Shown here: one piece after another, positions 12,900-24,227 of the stretch
Numbering within the stretch: position 1 is the stretch's first letter
Layout: every line of letters begins with the position of its first letter
Origin: Gnetum montanum
Taxonomy: Eukaryota > Streptophyta > Gnetopsida > Gnetales > Gnetaceae
Assembly: GCA_015680685.1 (NCBI GenBank)
Contig: MNCI01002984.1
Coordinates: 355,279 to 419,278, forward strand
Direction: 5' to 3'
Length of the DNA stretch: 64,000 nt
Notes under the pieces: generated by a model
Seen by the model: only the letters and a program-made list of their open reading frames with translations
Database searches by the model: none
What the model was told of the DNA's origin: nothing
Program-made: the position numbers and the translations under genes

Positions 12900-13779
12900 C
12901 TTGAGGATAAGGTAATCTTCTGGATGTTTGCCTTTGTGTTAATCATGGATTCAAAGCATACACCCTAGACTCCTACAAGTATGACACTATGGGACAACAT
13001 CCCTTAGGATGTTCATATTGGCAAATGTCACATCCACCATCATCATCTGATTTTCTTTTTGTAGCTTCTTCTATTGTAGCAATCTTGCCCTTACTTATTT
13101 GATAAGCATGTTCAACTTCCTTGCACCTCTTGCACTCATGATCTACCCCATTCTTTGGACTCTTCAACAATTTTTAAGACAACTTGAAATCTACCATCCA
13201 TGGAGTCTTGTAACTNTCTTACCACTCCAAAAATTTTAATTTGAAATTATGGCCAACGTTGATCAGTTACAAGACTCCATGGATGGTAGATTTCAAGTTG
13301 TCTTAAAAATTGTTGAAGAGTCCAAAGAATGGGGTAGATCATGAGTGCAAGAGGTGCAAGGAAGTTGAACATGCTTATCAAATAAGTAAGGGCAAGATTG
13401 CTACAATAGAAGAAGCTACAAAAAGAAAATCAGATGATGATGGTGGATGTGACATTTGCCAATATGAACATNTCTTGTTTCTAATTGAAGCCCATCTACA
13501 ATGTGGTAAAGTTGATCCAGCTGAGAATAACCATGACCAAGAAATTTTTGCATTATGGAATAGTATTGATCGTAGCAACATCCAAGGGTTTATGTGTCCC
13601 TTATTTCCATCCTTAGATTTGCCTTCTCAAGTTGGACCCTCTGGAGTATGTTTGATATTTATCATTAAACAATTCAAGCATGGTATTCCATCGTTTGATA
13701 GATTCTAGTTCTAAGGACTGGTACCAGTTCTCTGCTTCTTTAATGAGTGTTCTTGGGAACAACTTTAGTTTTTTCCACT
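12900..13779 (-). pseudogene. Gypsy gag, C-terminal part (minus element)
   Basis: The minus strand from 13,779 shows the Gag capsid block (FPRTLIKEAENWYQSLELES, then LFNDKYQTYSRGSNLRRQI). After the suspect 13,216-13,472 piece comes KIATIEEATKRKSDDD and the zinc knuckle CDICQYEHPKGCCP (about 13,040-12,995). The join to the N-terminal part lies across the + insert at 13,780-23,000, which opened the reading frame between capsid segments. Stops are frequent. Confidence 0.75.
13009..13471. repeat. Exact inverted duplication bounded by single Ns
   Basis: Arms 13,009-13,215 and 13,265-13,471 (207 bp each) are exact reverse complements around a 49-bp spacer. An N lies at 13,216, just past the left arm, and another at 13,472, just past the right arm, so the 255-bp stretch 13,217-13,471 sits between two single-N joins. 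Coding direction is lost inside it. This looks like a redundant or inverted short contig placed in a gap rather than biology. Confidence 0.85.
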
Positions 13780-14643
13780 TGATGAATCGTAGTTTGCTAG
13801 GTCCCAATATCAAATCCTTGATATCAGGTACATAATATTGCAGCTTGGATAATGATATCGAATACACGATATCATGATTCATGTGTAGGCCTATAAATAT
13901 AGCATTCAGGTGCATAGGAAAGGAGTCAGTTGGTAAGCCTTAGGATAGAGTCTTTTTGTTAGTTTTTAGTTAGTTTTCAGTTCATTCCCCAATGCATGCT
14001 CATAGTGTAATGTTGTAATTGTATGAAACCTTTGTTCGAGTGTGACGTACTTGGACATGCACACAATCGGCAATAAAATCAAGATTACTCCATCATTACA
14101 GCATTCACTTAGTTTTTAATTGTTTAATTGTTGATTATTATTTATTGTTTTCTTACTTAATATTTGTTTTATCATCATTTACTATTTCTATAATTAAATG
14201 CGGAATGAATATGTCTTAATCACGAACATTTAAGTGTAACTACTTGGTAACCCAGTAGCGTATCTAGTAGTGCTTTGAGTAATATGTGCTTGGTAATCCC
14301 AGAAGTAGTACATGAAGTCCAAGATGCATGTAGATGATTAAAGATGAATACTTATCGCACTTAGGCTAGTTTAGATTTTGTTTCCTATTGCTTATTAGCT
14401 TAAATTAAGATTAATTTTCATTGTCTCTAGGAGTAGCATAGCATTAGAAATCACATCATACACCTCACGCTAGACTAAATCATACATGACAAAGCAATTA
14501 CTAGTCTAGGTGGGAAGACAATGAACTGTGGTCAACATGTAACTATCTAGGTGCCACAACTAGTCTGTCTACAGAGTTCAACTGGATCATGTGTACACAC
14601 TCATATTCATATGGTTGAGCATAGGGGTACCTACTACTCATCA
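13780..14643 (+). repeat. 5' LTR of the innermost gypsy element
   Basis: 864 bp. GATATC-type palindromes at about 13,806-13,880 precede the TATA tract CCTATAAATATAGC (about 13,890). The R/U5 part holds GAGTGTGACGTACTTGG and the TTGGTAACCCAGTAG repeats common to every family-A LTR here. Confidence 0.9.
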
Positions 14644-14662
14644 TTGGTGCCATTGCTAGGGA
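14644..14662 (+). promoter_or_regulatory. tRNA-Asp-type primer-binding site
   Basis: TTGGTGCCATTGCTAGGGA abuts the LTR end. Athila/Tat-type plant gypsy elements use TGGCGCCGTTGCCGGGGA; the differences are mostly C-to-T or G-to-A. Confidence 0.75.
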
Positions 14663-14775
14663 TGGTGCTAGTTATCTAGATTAGTTATATCATACAAGAT
14701 CATTGTAATGAAGTATTTATGATATATCTTTTAGAAAGAAATTAATTGCAAATAAGTCACAAAAAATTCACAACA

Positions 14776-17110
14776 ATGTCTCTCTTACAATACTTGATAA
14801 CGTAACAACTAGTGAGACAATTCATTGGAGAACCAACGAAATATATGACGATGAAGAAGTTTGAAGTACTCAATCTTATGCATGGGTCTCATATGTTCAT
14901 GGACACCCCAATGATACTCAAGGACTTTTGTCATCCAACTCAGATAACTTTAGTGAGGATGGGACATCCCCTAGAACGAGGGGGCCTGCAAGGCCTAGGA
15001 CCTTCTCAATGGTTAGCAAGAGTATATTCAAGGATGAATGGGAGACTTACAAAAGTCATGATGAGTCTTCCAGTTCTCTCTCTTCCTCTACTCCCTCAAC
15101 ATTAGATTGTGACGTGGATGACCATCTCTCAAGGGGTCGACGTAGAAATAAAAATCAAACCCATGAGCAAAGTCAAGAACACCAACATGAACAAAGAAAA
15201 CATCGTCCCAATTCACAAACTCATAACCCACTTAGTGATGATGAACCCCTGCTGGGCAGTAAGAGCCTAATGCACATACAAGAGGCTATTCAAATATCCC
15301 ACAGACATTGCAAAGAAAGCTGTCTATCCATGCTTGATTTAAATAACTTTCCCAAGTTTTGAGGAGGCTATGATTTAGATCCGCAACATCATTTACAAGC
15401 CTTTCATGATGCCTATGCATGGAACAACATTGATAATGGGTGGCAAAGACTTAAGCTCTTTCCTATGACACTCATTGGCCAAGCAAAAGTATGGTATAGG
15501 TCTTTAAAACTGAAATCAATTCGCCATTGGTCGACAATGGTAGAACACTTCAATGAAAGATATCAAACCTATGCAAGAGTGTCAACCTTAAGGAGATAAA
15601 TCTAAGAGTGAAACAAGGGCAACATGAACCCTTTGACATGGCCTTAGAAAGATATTACTCACGGTTAAACAACTACCCAAGCCATGGGTTCTTCGAGGAA
15701 AGGCTAATGTATCACATCATGGATGGACTCCGTAATGAAACAAGGGAAACCCTAGGGATGTATGCCCCAGGTCAACTATATGAACTACAAACCTACCAAT
15801 TCCAAGAGCTTATCAACTAGGTAGCAAAAGAAGAAGGAGAAATAGCCAAATGGGAGAATGTTGAAAGATCTCAACAAGACCAAAATCTCAAAATAACAAA
15901 GGTCCATGAAGAGGAGAAATCAACTCACCTCATGGAGGTGAAATCATCTTTTTACCAATATTATAATCATTAGAAGAAATTGAGGCAAAGATTAATAAGA
16001 TGACAGAATGGGTACATGAAAAATGTGGAGAATATGCCAACATTATTAGAGGTGGAACCATGCACGATCACTTTGACAAATAGGACAAATGAAGGATGCC
16101 AAATCGAGAAAGAGGACAAAACACCACTCAATAATCAAAAAGAAGGGTTGAAGACAATAAGAATAGGGGCTTAACTACCAATCATAAGTATCAATGTGAT
16201 GTTTGTCTATACAATCACCCTAAAAGTCAATGCCCATTATTGTCACATTTACATGAGTGTTGGGGTGGAATGCTACATCCAGATTTCATACAGAAGTATC
16301 GTGCCCAACCGTAATGGCAAAACCCCCAGTCATGGTGAAGACCACTGCCAAATAAACCACATCCTTTGTATACCCCAACACTAAATGTTTACTATTTTCA
16401 ACATCCTATTTCCCCAACTGGATCAACATCCTCTACTTCACCTCATCATTATCATTCTCCTGAGTACTGTCAACCCATGTCCTCTCCAACAAGAACACCA
16501 CCTCATGTTCCTCACACTTCTCCTCACCCTCAATATTTTCATCCTTCACCTCCTTCTACATTGCCACTAGTTGTGCTAGAAGATTCTACACCACAGTACC
16601 AATCCATAAACATTACTTGTGCTGCTATTATCAACAGTAGTGGAAGTCCTCCACAACGTTGAAAGCATCCTTTCTTTAGGCATGATCGTGGAAAGAGATA
16701 GTATGATTCTAAAACCACTGCATCCTCCAAATTAACACAAGCCCAATGCTATGATGCATCTTCCTCCTTGAACTCAATGCCTCCTATTACCTCATCCAAG
16801 CCATCAATTAATGCTCCAACAACCATGTGACCCAATGGATACAACCACATAGGGAGACATCGTGATCCTTGCATACCATCTTATGGTCACGGGTGCCATA
16901 GTGGGTTAGCTATTTATCACATGACCACATCTTCTAATCTATCCCACTATGCCTACTTTAATCAAGTGTGTGAACCCCAATTTGGGTACGTTCCTACCAC
17001 CACATCAAAAGAAACCTAGTGGTTTGGATATGACTAGACCCCAATGTTTCCAATATGCATGGATCCAAATCTTCCATTTATTAATTCTTGCCATGATTAA
17101 AGGTTTAGTC
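14776..17110 (+). pseudogene. Gypsy gag of the innermost element
   Basis: Begins MSLLQYL at 14,776. The longest open parts are 14,928-15,362 (acidic, Ser-rich, then basic, GRRRNKNQTHEQSQEHQHEQ) and 15,608-15,820 (ERYYSRLNNYPSHGFFEERL). The capsid block LIGQAKVWYRSLKLKSI lies between, near 15,470-15,520. A zinc knuckle CDVCLYNHPKSQCP follows at about 16,197-16,240, then a Pro/Ser/His-rich tail (16,366-16,662). About 16,700-17,100 is degenerate Gag tail that runs straight into the noncoding tail block GTCATGGGGGATATC, so the whole pol region is lost. Confidence 0.8.
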
Positions 17111-18540
17111 ATGGGGGATATCCCCCATTCTAATAAGAAAAATTAGTAAATGTTTTTCCTTTTTTTTAATTTCACAACTTTTGATTTTCCAAATTTTTTG
17201 TTTTTAGTTTTTTGTTTTTAATTTGTAGTTTTATCCTTTTGAGGGTAATCTCATCGGTGAATAAAATACTCATGTGACTTGTCAGTTGAGTTGTTGTTCT
17301 ATGCTATTAAGTCACAAGTGACTAATTATTTGGATAGTGAACCCACAACATCCAACCACCCATGCTATTAATAAGAGGTTCTACTTTAGATACAATGGTA
17401 TTCTTATCATCATTAAAACCTAAAGTAACTTTGTACTCATTATGCCCAAAGTAAAAAATGATGGACTAAGAGGGAATGGCCAGGGTCTAACATCAAGGAG
17501 ATTGTGGACTTTCTTTGTTGACATCTATAGGTGCTATCATACAGCTTGGTTGTACTAAAATCCTTGTAGATCTAATGAGGAATGGGAGTAAGAGTAATAA
17601 AGGCACATAATAAAGGAACTTAATGTTGTTCTAGAGGATCCCACTAGAAAGATATGCACCCATGCTTGAAGGTTGGTGGCTTCTCTGGATCATCGTTGGA
17701 AATGCCCAAGTGCCAAAGCGGCCAAACAAGAAAGAAAAAGAAAAGAAAGAAGAAAAAAACAAAGAAAAGATCAAGAAAAATGTGCTACAAAGAATTCCAA
17801 AATACCCCTCCCTTGGACAAAATTCCAAGTGATCATATGCCTTGTTGTCATGGTGCTCTTATGGTTGTCCATCATTGGATGAAACAATGCAATGTCACTG
17901 ATCAGAGGTATGGACTTAGTCTTGATTTTGAAGTGAAAGGCTAATGATACATTAATCACAACCCACACTTAGGATTCATTATGCCTAGGATCAGTTACCT
18001 CATGTCCCAATTTTGATAATCCCTTCTATGATTTGTTTCACCCCACTATCCAAGTATTTTTGAACTTGTGTCTTGTGTGGCATAGAACCCATACCTTAGG
18101 GCAATGGTATTTAACATGTGTGTGTTTTTTGGCACTAGTGTGGATTGCATCTAAACCCTTTTAGTGCCCACAGACATTCTAAGGTGTGGTTACATAAGGG
18201 CATGATAGGCAAGAACCTGCTTTAGGGAGGACCCACTTGCATAAGTTTTGTAATTTACACTCATTGCACATTACCATGTCATCTTATACCCTCCGAGTAC
18301 TACATTGCTAAAGTTATCCTTTCCTTTATCATCATTTTAATTCAAACGTTCCTATGCACCACTACATGTCCTTTTCCCTCATCCTATTCATGAACTTCAT
18401 TATAAAATTCCACTTCATTACGCTTTTGGTGCCTTTAGGTCTACTCAACATTACCCTAGATCTTTCAAATTTACCTTAAATCCTTCATTTTTGGCCTTGG
18501 AAATTCGAAAATTTATCAATTTTTTCAAGTACCCTATTTC
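17111..18540 (+). other. Noncoding tail of the innermost gypsy element
   Basis: Collinear in inverted sense with 7,321-9,280: the GTCATGGGGGA block at 17,109 and the GGACCCACTTGCAT block near 18,230 match. A purine-rich stretch at 17,728-17,775 (AAGAAAAAGAAAAGAAAGAA) was seen. No conserved frame. Confidence 0.65.
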
Positions 18541-18640
18541 AGAAGAGATGCGATATCAGGTACCCGATATCAAGTTCGACGTGATATCAGGTCTGCAAAA
18601 TCTATATATATGGAAACACCCCCCCCCCCCCCCCCCCCCC
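18541..18640 (+). promoter_or_regulatory. Internal LTR-like promoter segment with poly-C tract
   Basis: GATATCAGGTACCCGATATC and a third GATATC lie directly upstream of CTATATATATGG (about 18,600), the same arrangement as in the family-A LTR promoters. A run of 22 Cs follows (18,619-18,640). It lies about 540 bp upstream of the long frame at 19,145 and could be its promoter or the relic of an LTR. Promoter activity is inference. Confidence 0.45.
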
Positions 18641-19144
18641 TCCCTTGGCGACTCGTGTCAACATCATTTTCCACTGTTCATGCAAGGGGGGTTGCAATTT
18701 TCTTCCACAAATTCTTACACTCTGAGCACCTATCATTCAAACATCAATATCTTGCTCATTAATGCTCCAATTCTCATTCCAATTGAACCTGCTTAAACCC
18801 AGAGTGTTTAACTTAGTCATTGGGAAAGGGTACACTCCAAGTTGTTCGTAGTTTTTCTAAAATTCACTGTTGCCCGAAGGATATCATAAGGGGTAAGCGA
18901 CCTTAAGAAATGCTAAAAACGTATGCCAAATTAATTTTATTTCTTCACCCAAATCATGAAAATTATTTTTTGGAGTCACCTAATCAAATTGGGCCCAATA
19001 TCAAAACTTTTAGGGAAATTTTCGTGAAAATTTTTAACTTTGAAATTACACTAGGCAAGAAATGAAATTATTAAAGGCAATGAGTAAGGTATAAATCAAA
19101 TTTTGTAAATGACCTTACTAATAGTTGGTCTTGTGTAATTACAA
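18641..19144 (+). other. Leader-like region before the long frame
   Basis: No conserved reading frame. If the TATA tract at 18,600 is used, this would be the 5' leader of a transcript carrying the 19,145 frame. ATG triplets are present, so translation from the 19,145 start is uncertain. Confidence 0.4.
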
Positions 19145-21946
19145 ATGGCCCCTAAATGAGGACAACAAGGAGGACCTCATCAAGGTGCATCCAAATGACC
19201 AAGGAGAGGCATAGGCCAAGTACCTCCCATAGAACATGTAGAATAGTAGGTGCAATCATTCAACATTTATCAAGAACCTCCTGTTACTGCACAATCTGGG
19301 CATGTAGAAGGTGGAGAAGGTAGGGCACCTAAACAATGACAACATCTCATGTTGTCTCTGGAATACATTCAGGTAATTCAAGAAAGGTTCATGTTAGCAG
19401 TAGTGATTGTGGAACTTAATTCTGGACCTTTTACTGAATTTGCTCCTGAGTCAGTCAGAGATCAACTTAAAGGATCTCCACTGTGGCTTTTTCTCTTAGA
19501 GAATGGCGATTGGTACTTGGGGGAGATGTACCAATTTTGGCATAACAAGGAAGAAGGCACCACCACTAATATTGGTGGGATTTCAGTCGATTTCTCTACC
19601 AAGGCCATTTCAAAAGTTCTAAACCTTCCAAATACAAGGCCCAAGGTTGCTTACTTGTCCACTCGCTATGATGCTGATGCATATAAAATATGGTTAAAAG
19701 GGACATACAATAAAGAGGATAAAACATATGGAGAGCTCATGCTTGAAGAGAGGATCTATTTTAAAATTGGCACCTATCACATTTTTCCAACGAAAGGGCT
19801 AAACAAGATTTCCACCTATGTAGCTAGAGGAAGTGCAATCCTAATGGGCAAGGTTGATGCCAACCTACCCCATTTATATCTCACAGAAATTTTAAGGCGG
19901 TTTGAAGAACGTAAGACAGGAAAGTTTGCATTACCTTTTTCTTGCCTAATCAGGAAGCTATGCTAACATGCTGGAATTCTAGGGTACACTAATGACATCT
20001 CCAAAAAGGCTCAAAATGCCTCATTTACCAAATTACTGAAGCCACCAGCACTAAGAAAATATGCTGATGAGACACTGGAGCCTAAGTAAGAGCATATGGT
20101 TAGGTCCACTACACCTTAAACAACTAGGCCTAGCTAGCTTCTAGACACAAGGCCTAATCAACAACAAGAAGCAGGGCCCAACACATAGCCCATAGGCCAA
20201 CAAGACCAATCACCACTATCGTTGCAGGACTATCGACCATCGATGAGCCATCTCCAGGCCATCGTTGAATAGGTCAATTGGGGAAGTCGTGATGAGGAAA
20301 ATCTCTTCAAGATCATTGATGATGTTGTACAATCCACAGTCTCAATTAATCGTGCATGGGATGAGGCTTTCATTCAAACAAGAGGAGGGGAATCACACTG
20401 GTCACAACAGATCTCTGGAAATGCTACATCTTTTCAAGTGCAATTAGAAACTAGTGAAGGCACCACAATAGTGATTATGTAGCACCAAGATGTAGCGGGA
20501 GTAGTAGAAGTGATCACAGATCACATTAAAGAATCATTCAATGTCCTTGTTGTGCCATCAACAAATTTTACAAGAGCATGCAATGCTCAAACCTTGGTCG
20601 GTCCCTCGATGACTCCTATAGGTCATGAGAATGTGTTGGATTGGTTGTTGTAGACAGGATAAGTGACGACATCCTTGTTCAACACCCCTCAAGATGTCAC
20701 AGCAACACAATCAGACCTCATCTCCATAAAAGGAAAGTTGGTCATGGTAGAGGTTAGGGCTAAACATGTGAAGGATGAGTTGAAGAGACTCTAAGAGAAG
20801 TTTGTCGCCTTGCAAGCTACACAATGGGATCCATTCCAATTCATCCCTACAAACCAGTTAGAGTCATTTCAAATGGAGTAGCTAAATAAATTGTTAATAG
20901 AGAATAAAAGGATGGCAGGAGAAAAAGGGAAGGCTGATTGGGATGCTTCAAAGGCACAAGCTCAAATGTATGCACATGCCAAAGCACTCAAGTCCTTACA
21001 AGAAGAAAATAAACACCTTACTGCCTAGAATCTCCAATTGACCATAATAGAAAAATAGAAGAATGTTCTTGAGGATAATTTTCAACAAATGCAAGAATAA
21101 TTAATAAGGGGCAACTAGGACATGAACCACTTAGCTAGAGAAAACAAACCCCTCTCAATGGAGGAGGTACGTGTGATCCATCAGAAGACAACCATTGAAA
21201 TAAGCACATGGTAGAATGAGGCTAAGTGACATGAGAAGTTGAAGGAGCATTTCAAAGATTAAGTGGGAATGTACAAGCAAATCATTGAGAAAGAAATCCA
21301 TATGGCCAAAGCCCATATCAACACTCTCAATGCTTAAAACGTTGACTGGTGGGCCATATTAGATACTTATGCCTTCACCCACCAAACAGAACTAAAGAGT
21401 CAGGATCTATAGATATATGATCTCACTGAGTACATGGAGTTGACAAACCTGTTGTATGCCAACTTGGCCATGTTGACAGTAGGATGCCCAAGGAAAAAAT
21501 TGAAGAAGTAGGTAGCAGCTACCTATGCCAAGTATGAAGCAGAATTTGCAGAACACAAAAAGACACTACAAAAATTAGAGGTAGCAAATTCTAAATTAGT
21601 GGTGGTCAAGACCAACTACCAAGGGCAAAAAGATGTTGTGGCAGATTTGGCTCGATGGCTCATGGATTGCCAAGAACGTAGAGATAAAGCTAGAGTCTAT
21701 GAGAAGGAATAACAGTTGTTTATGGCTTGGTACATTAAGGCCAATCAAATGTTTCTACAACTATCATGTCCATGGGAGGTGCCAACTCCATCAAATATTG
21801 GAACATTAGCATGGATAGCACATGATGCCTGGACCGAAGAAGAAAAGCTTCAAGCACTCCTCCAAAGACATGCATTTCCAAAACCTAGAGCACAAGATAA
21901 GAGGAAGAGATCCATGGAGGAGCCACCACCGCCAGGAACCACATGA
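19145..21946 (+). pseudogene. 934-codon frame with stops, unknown helical protein of a retroelement
   Basis: Read codon by codon from the ATG at 19,145, one frame runs to TGA at 21,944 with about 27 internal stops (14 TAG, 9 TAA, 4 TGA) and no frameshift. The best open part is 19,349-19,966 (205 residues): about residues 90-260 of the frame, with ENGDWYLGEMYQFW and GGISVDFSTKAISKVLNLP, recall the N-terminal domain of plant 'putative plant transposon protein' families (PF20167-like); that is recollection, not a search. From about 20,700 the product is rich in Lys, Glu, Gln and Ala (for example KALKSLQEENKHL, KYEAEFAEHKKTLQKLE), which suggests long coiled coils. It ends in a basic KRKRSMEEPPPP tail. 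No signal peptide or membrane span was seen. It sits where Athila elements keep their env-like ORF. Confidence 0.75.
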
Positions 21947-22134
21947 GTTCCAACAATTTTATCTTTTGTACTTTGTGTTGTGTCTCAACTTTATTTTTTT
22001 TAATTCCACACTATGGCATGAAGTAATTCATAGTTAGTCAATAATCCCGTACTAATCCACTATGTAATCAAATGAACTCATTCTCATTTTGATTATTTGA
22101 CTCGAGGACGAGCTGTTATTCAATCATGGGGGTA
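21947..22134 (+). other. 3' untranslated stretch and polypurine tract
   Basis: Contains the CTCGAGGACGAGCTGTTATT block also present, inverted, beside the 3' LTR at 42,684, then ATGGGGGTA (22,126-22,134), the plus-strand primer site, directly before the LTR. Confidence 0.7.
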
Positions 22135-23000
22135 TGATGAATCATGGTTTACCAGGCCCTGATATCAAATCCTTGATATCGGATACACGATATCACAGCC
22201 TAGATAATGATATCGAACACACGATATCATGATTCCTTTGCAGGCCTATAAATATAGCATTCAGGTGCATAGGAAAGGAGTTAGTTGGTAAGCCTTAGGG
22301 TAGAGTCTTTTTGTTAGTTTTTAGCTAGTTTTCAGTTCATTCCCCAATGCATGTCTGCAATGTGATGTTGTAATTGTATGAAACCTTTGTTCAAATGTGA
22401 CGTACTTGGATACGCACACAATCAACAATAAAGATCGAGATTACTCCATCATTGCAGCATTCACTTAGTTTTTAATTGTTTAATTATTGATTATTATTTA
22501 TTAATTTCTTAGTTAATATTTCTTTTATCATCATTTATTATTTCTATTGTTAAATGTGGAATGAGTATGTCTTAATCATAAACATTTAAGTGTAACTACT
22601 TGGTAACCCAGTAGAGTATCTAGTAGTGCTTCACGTAATGTGCGCTTGGTAATCCTAGAAGTAGTACATGAAGTCTAAGATGCGTATGGATGATTAAGGA
22701 TGGATGCTCATTACACTTAGGCTAGTTTAGATTTTGTTTCCTATTGCTTATTAGCTTAAATCGAGATTATTTTTCATTGTCTCTAGGAGTAGCATAGTGT
22801 TAGAAATCATATCATACACCTCATGCTAGACTAAACCATATGTGACAAAGCAGTTACTAGTCCAGGTGGGAAGACAACGAATTGCAATCAATGTGTAACT
22901 ATCTAGGTTCCACAACTAGTTCATTTGTAGAGTTCAACTGGATCATGCATACACGCTCATATTCATATGGTTGAGCATAGGGGTACCTCACCGCTCATCA
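22135..23000 (+). repeat. 3' LTR of the innermost gypsy element
   Basis: 866 bp, collinear with 13,780-14,643. Five GATATC motifs occur in about 85 bp (22,160-22,240) ahead of CCTATAAATATAGC. It ends CCGCTCATCA and is followed by the target duplication CCACT. Confidence 0.9.
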
Positions 23001-24066
23001 CCACTCATTCTCTATATTCTGCAAGGCACATGCATCTTGAAAAGCTTGGAGATGGTTCTATATATATGAGTTATATCCCCCTTCAAACTAAAGAATATTA
23101 TTCATGTTTAGCCTTTTGATCTTACTATCTTTCAAGTGCCTTATTGGAAATTCATACTACCTCTGCAATGTTTAACATACTTTGGGTAGCAAGTAAAGGC
23201 TCATCAAGGCCATGATCATTATGCCTATAATGCCCTCTGCTACCCCTTCATTCATGGTAATGTGCCTTTCTTGAATGTCCACATCCTTTTTCTTGCCTTG
23301 CCTGATGGTCCCTTTGATCATTTCCATCCCATTGGTCATTTCAATCACCTCCATCATGGTCTCACCTCCTACAATTATGATCAGGGCTAGAAGATGATGA
23401 TGATGATGATGAAGGTGAAGAGGAAAAAGGACTAGCACCATTACAATGCCTGCTACCCCCTCTTCAGTGATCACGACCACAATCACAATCTTGTTTCTTG
23501 TTTGCATCCTTACCTTGACTTGCCTATTTGGATCCTTTTTTTCCATTAGATCCATTCTTACCAAAACTAGGATTGTGAATTGTGGACTATAGGTTCTGAT
23601 TTTAACCTCTATCACTAAATTCAAAGAGAGGAATTTCACTAAAGGGAAAACCCCCAAAGAAGGATTTTCCACCATCTTTTTGGTATAGTAGGAATGGGGA
23701 ATCATTAAATCTTTTTCCCTTCGTAGATTCATGACGTTGTTCTAGCTGTCGATTCCATAGACATTGCACCTCAGTGGGATGATAATCCCTAGCATTACTA
23801 TCTTGCACAACATACTTAGCATGAAGTTCCTAGAGACCCCATTAGATAAGCATTTTTTAGAGCATTATAGGAATAGATTGATCTGGCGGCAACACAATGT
23901 TGCCCTCCATGTTACACCATCACAGCTATTCATCTTGGTGTAGGATAAAGGTGAAATTTGGCACATACTCATCAAAATGAGCATATACCACTCGGTATTG
24001 ATGAGGCACCAGCTAATGTACTCCATCAGACTTGGGCAAAGAATCGCTCATGTCAGAAGAAGACAT
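23001..24066 (-). pseudogene. Gypsy gag, N-terminal part (minus element)
   Basis: The minus strand from 24,066 reads MSSSDMSDSLPKSDG, then a segment parallel to the other minus element (NMEGNIVLPP, ARDYHPTEVQCLWNRQLEQR). It continues to the basic, His-rich and Gly-rich region (about 23,450-23,200) and a stretch matching 47,177-46,917. It is split from its C-terminal part by the + element at 13,780-23,000. At least five stops occur in the first 100 codons. Confidence 0.75.
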
Positions 24067-24227
24067 TTTTAATTAGATGATAAAAAATGTAGTGTGATTT
24101 TAAATTTTTGTTGCAGTAATTGTAAAATATGATATGACTCTAAGGTTAATTTCAATGATTTGAATGGTTTCCACTAAATCCTAAATAGCGCATGAAACAA
24201 CCAAAAGGTCTCTAGCAACAGTGCCAA

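Larger units (their letters stand above)
13780..23000 (+). mobile_element. Family-A gypsy element without pol, carrying an extra ORF
   Basis: LTRs 13,780-14,643 and 22,135-23,000 both start TGATGAATC and end CTCATCA. The flanks 13,775-13,779 and 23,001-23,005 are both CCACT, a perfect 5-bp target duplication, and the flanking sequences rejoin into the gag of the minus element. After the 5' LTR comes TTGGTGCCATTGCTAGGGA, a tRNA-Asp-type primer site; before the 3' LTR is ATGGGGGTA. Inside are gag, a noncoding tail and a long unnamed frame. Protease, RT and integrase are all absent, so it depended on a partner in trans. Confidence 0.9.

Noticed and set aside
13310-13708. 132-residue + strand frame
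   Set aside because: It runs through the inverted duplicate and across an N; the sequence is minus-strand gag read from a misplaced piece.
19145-21946. Stop-codon reassignment or readthrough as explanation for the frame with stops
   Set aside because: All three stop codons occur and neighbouring retroelement genes show the same deamination-type decay; the host gene uses normal stops.
23172-23732. 186-residue minus frame with long His and Met/Ile runs
   Set aside because: Overlaps the gag frame in another frame; composition comes from a repeat-rich nucleic acid tract.
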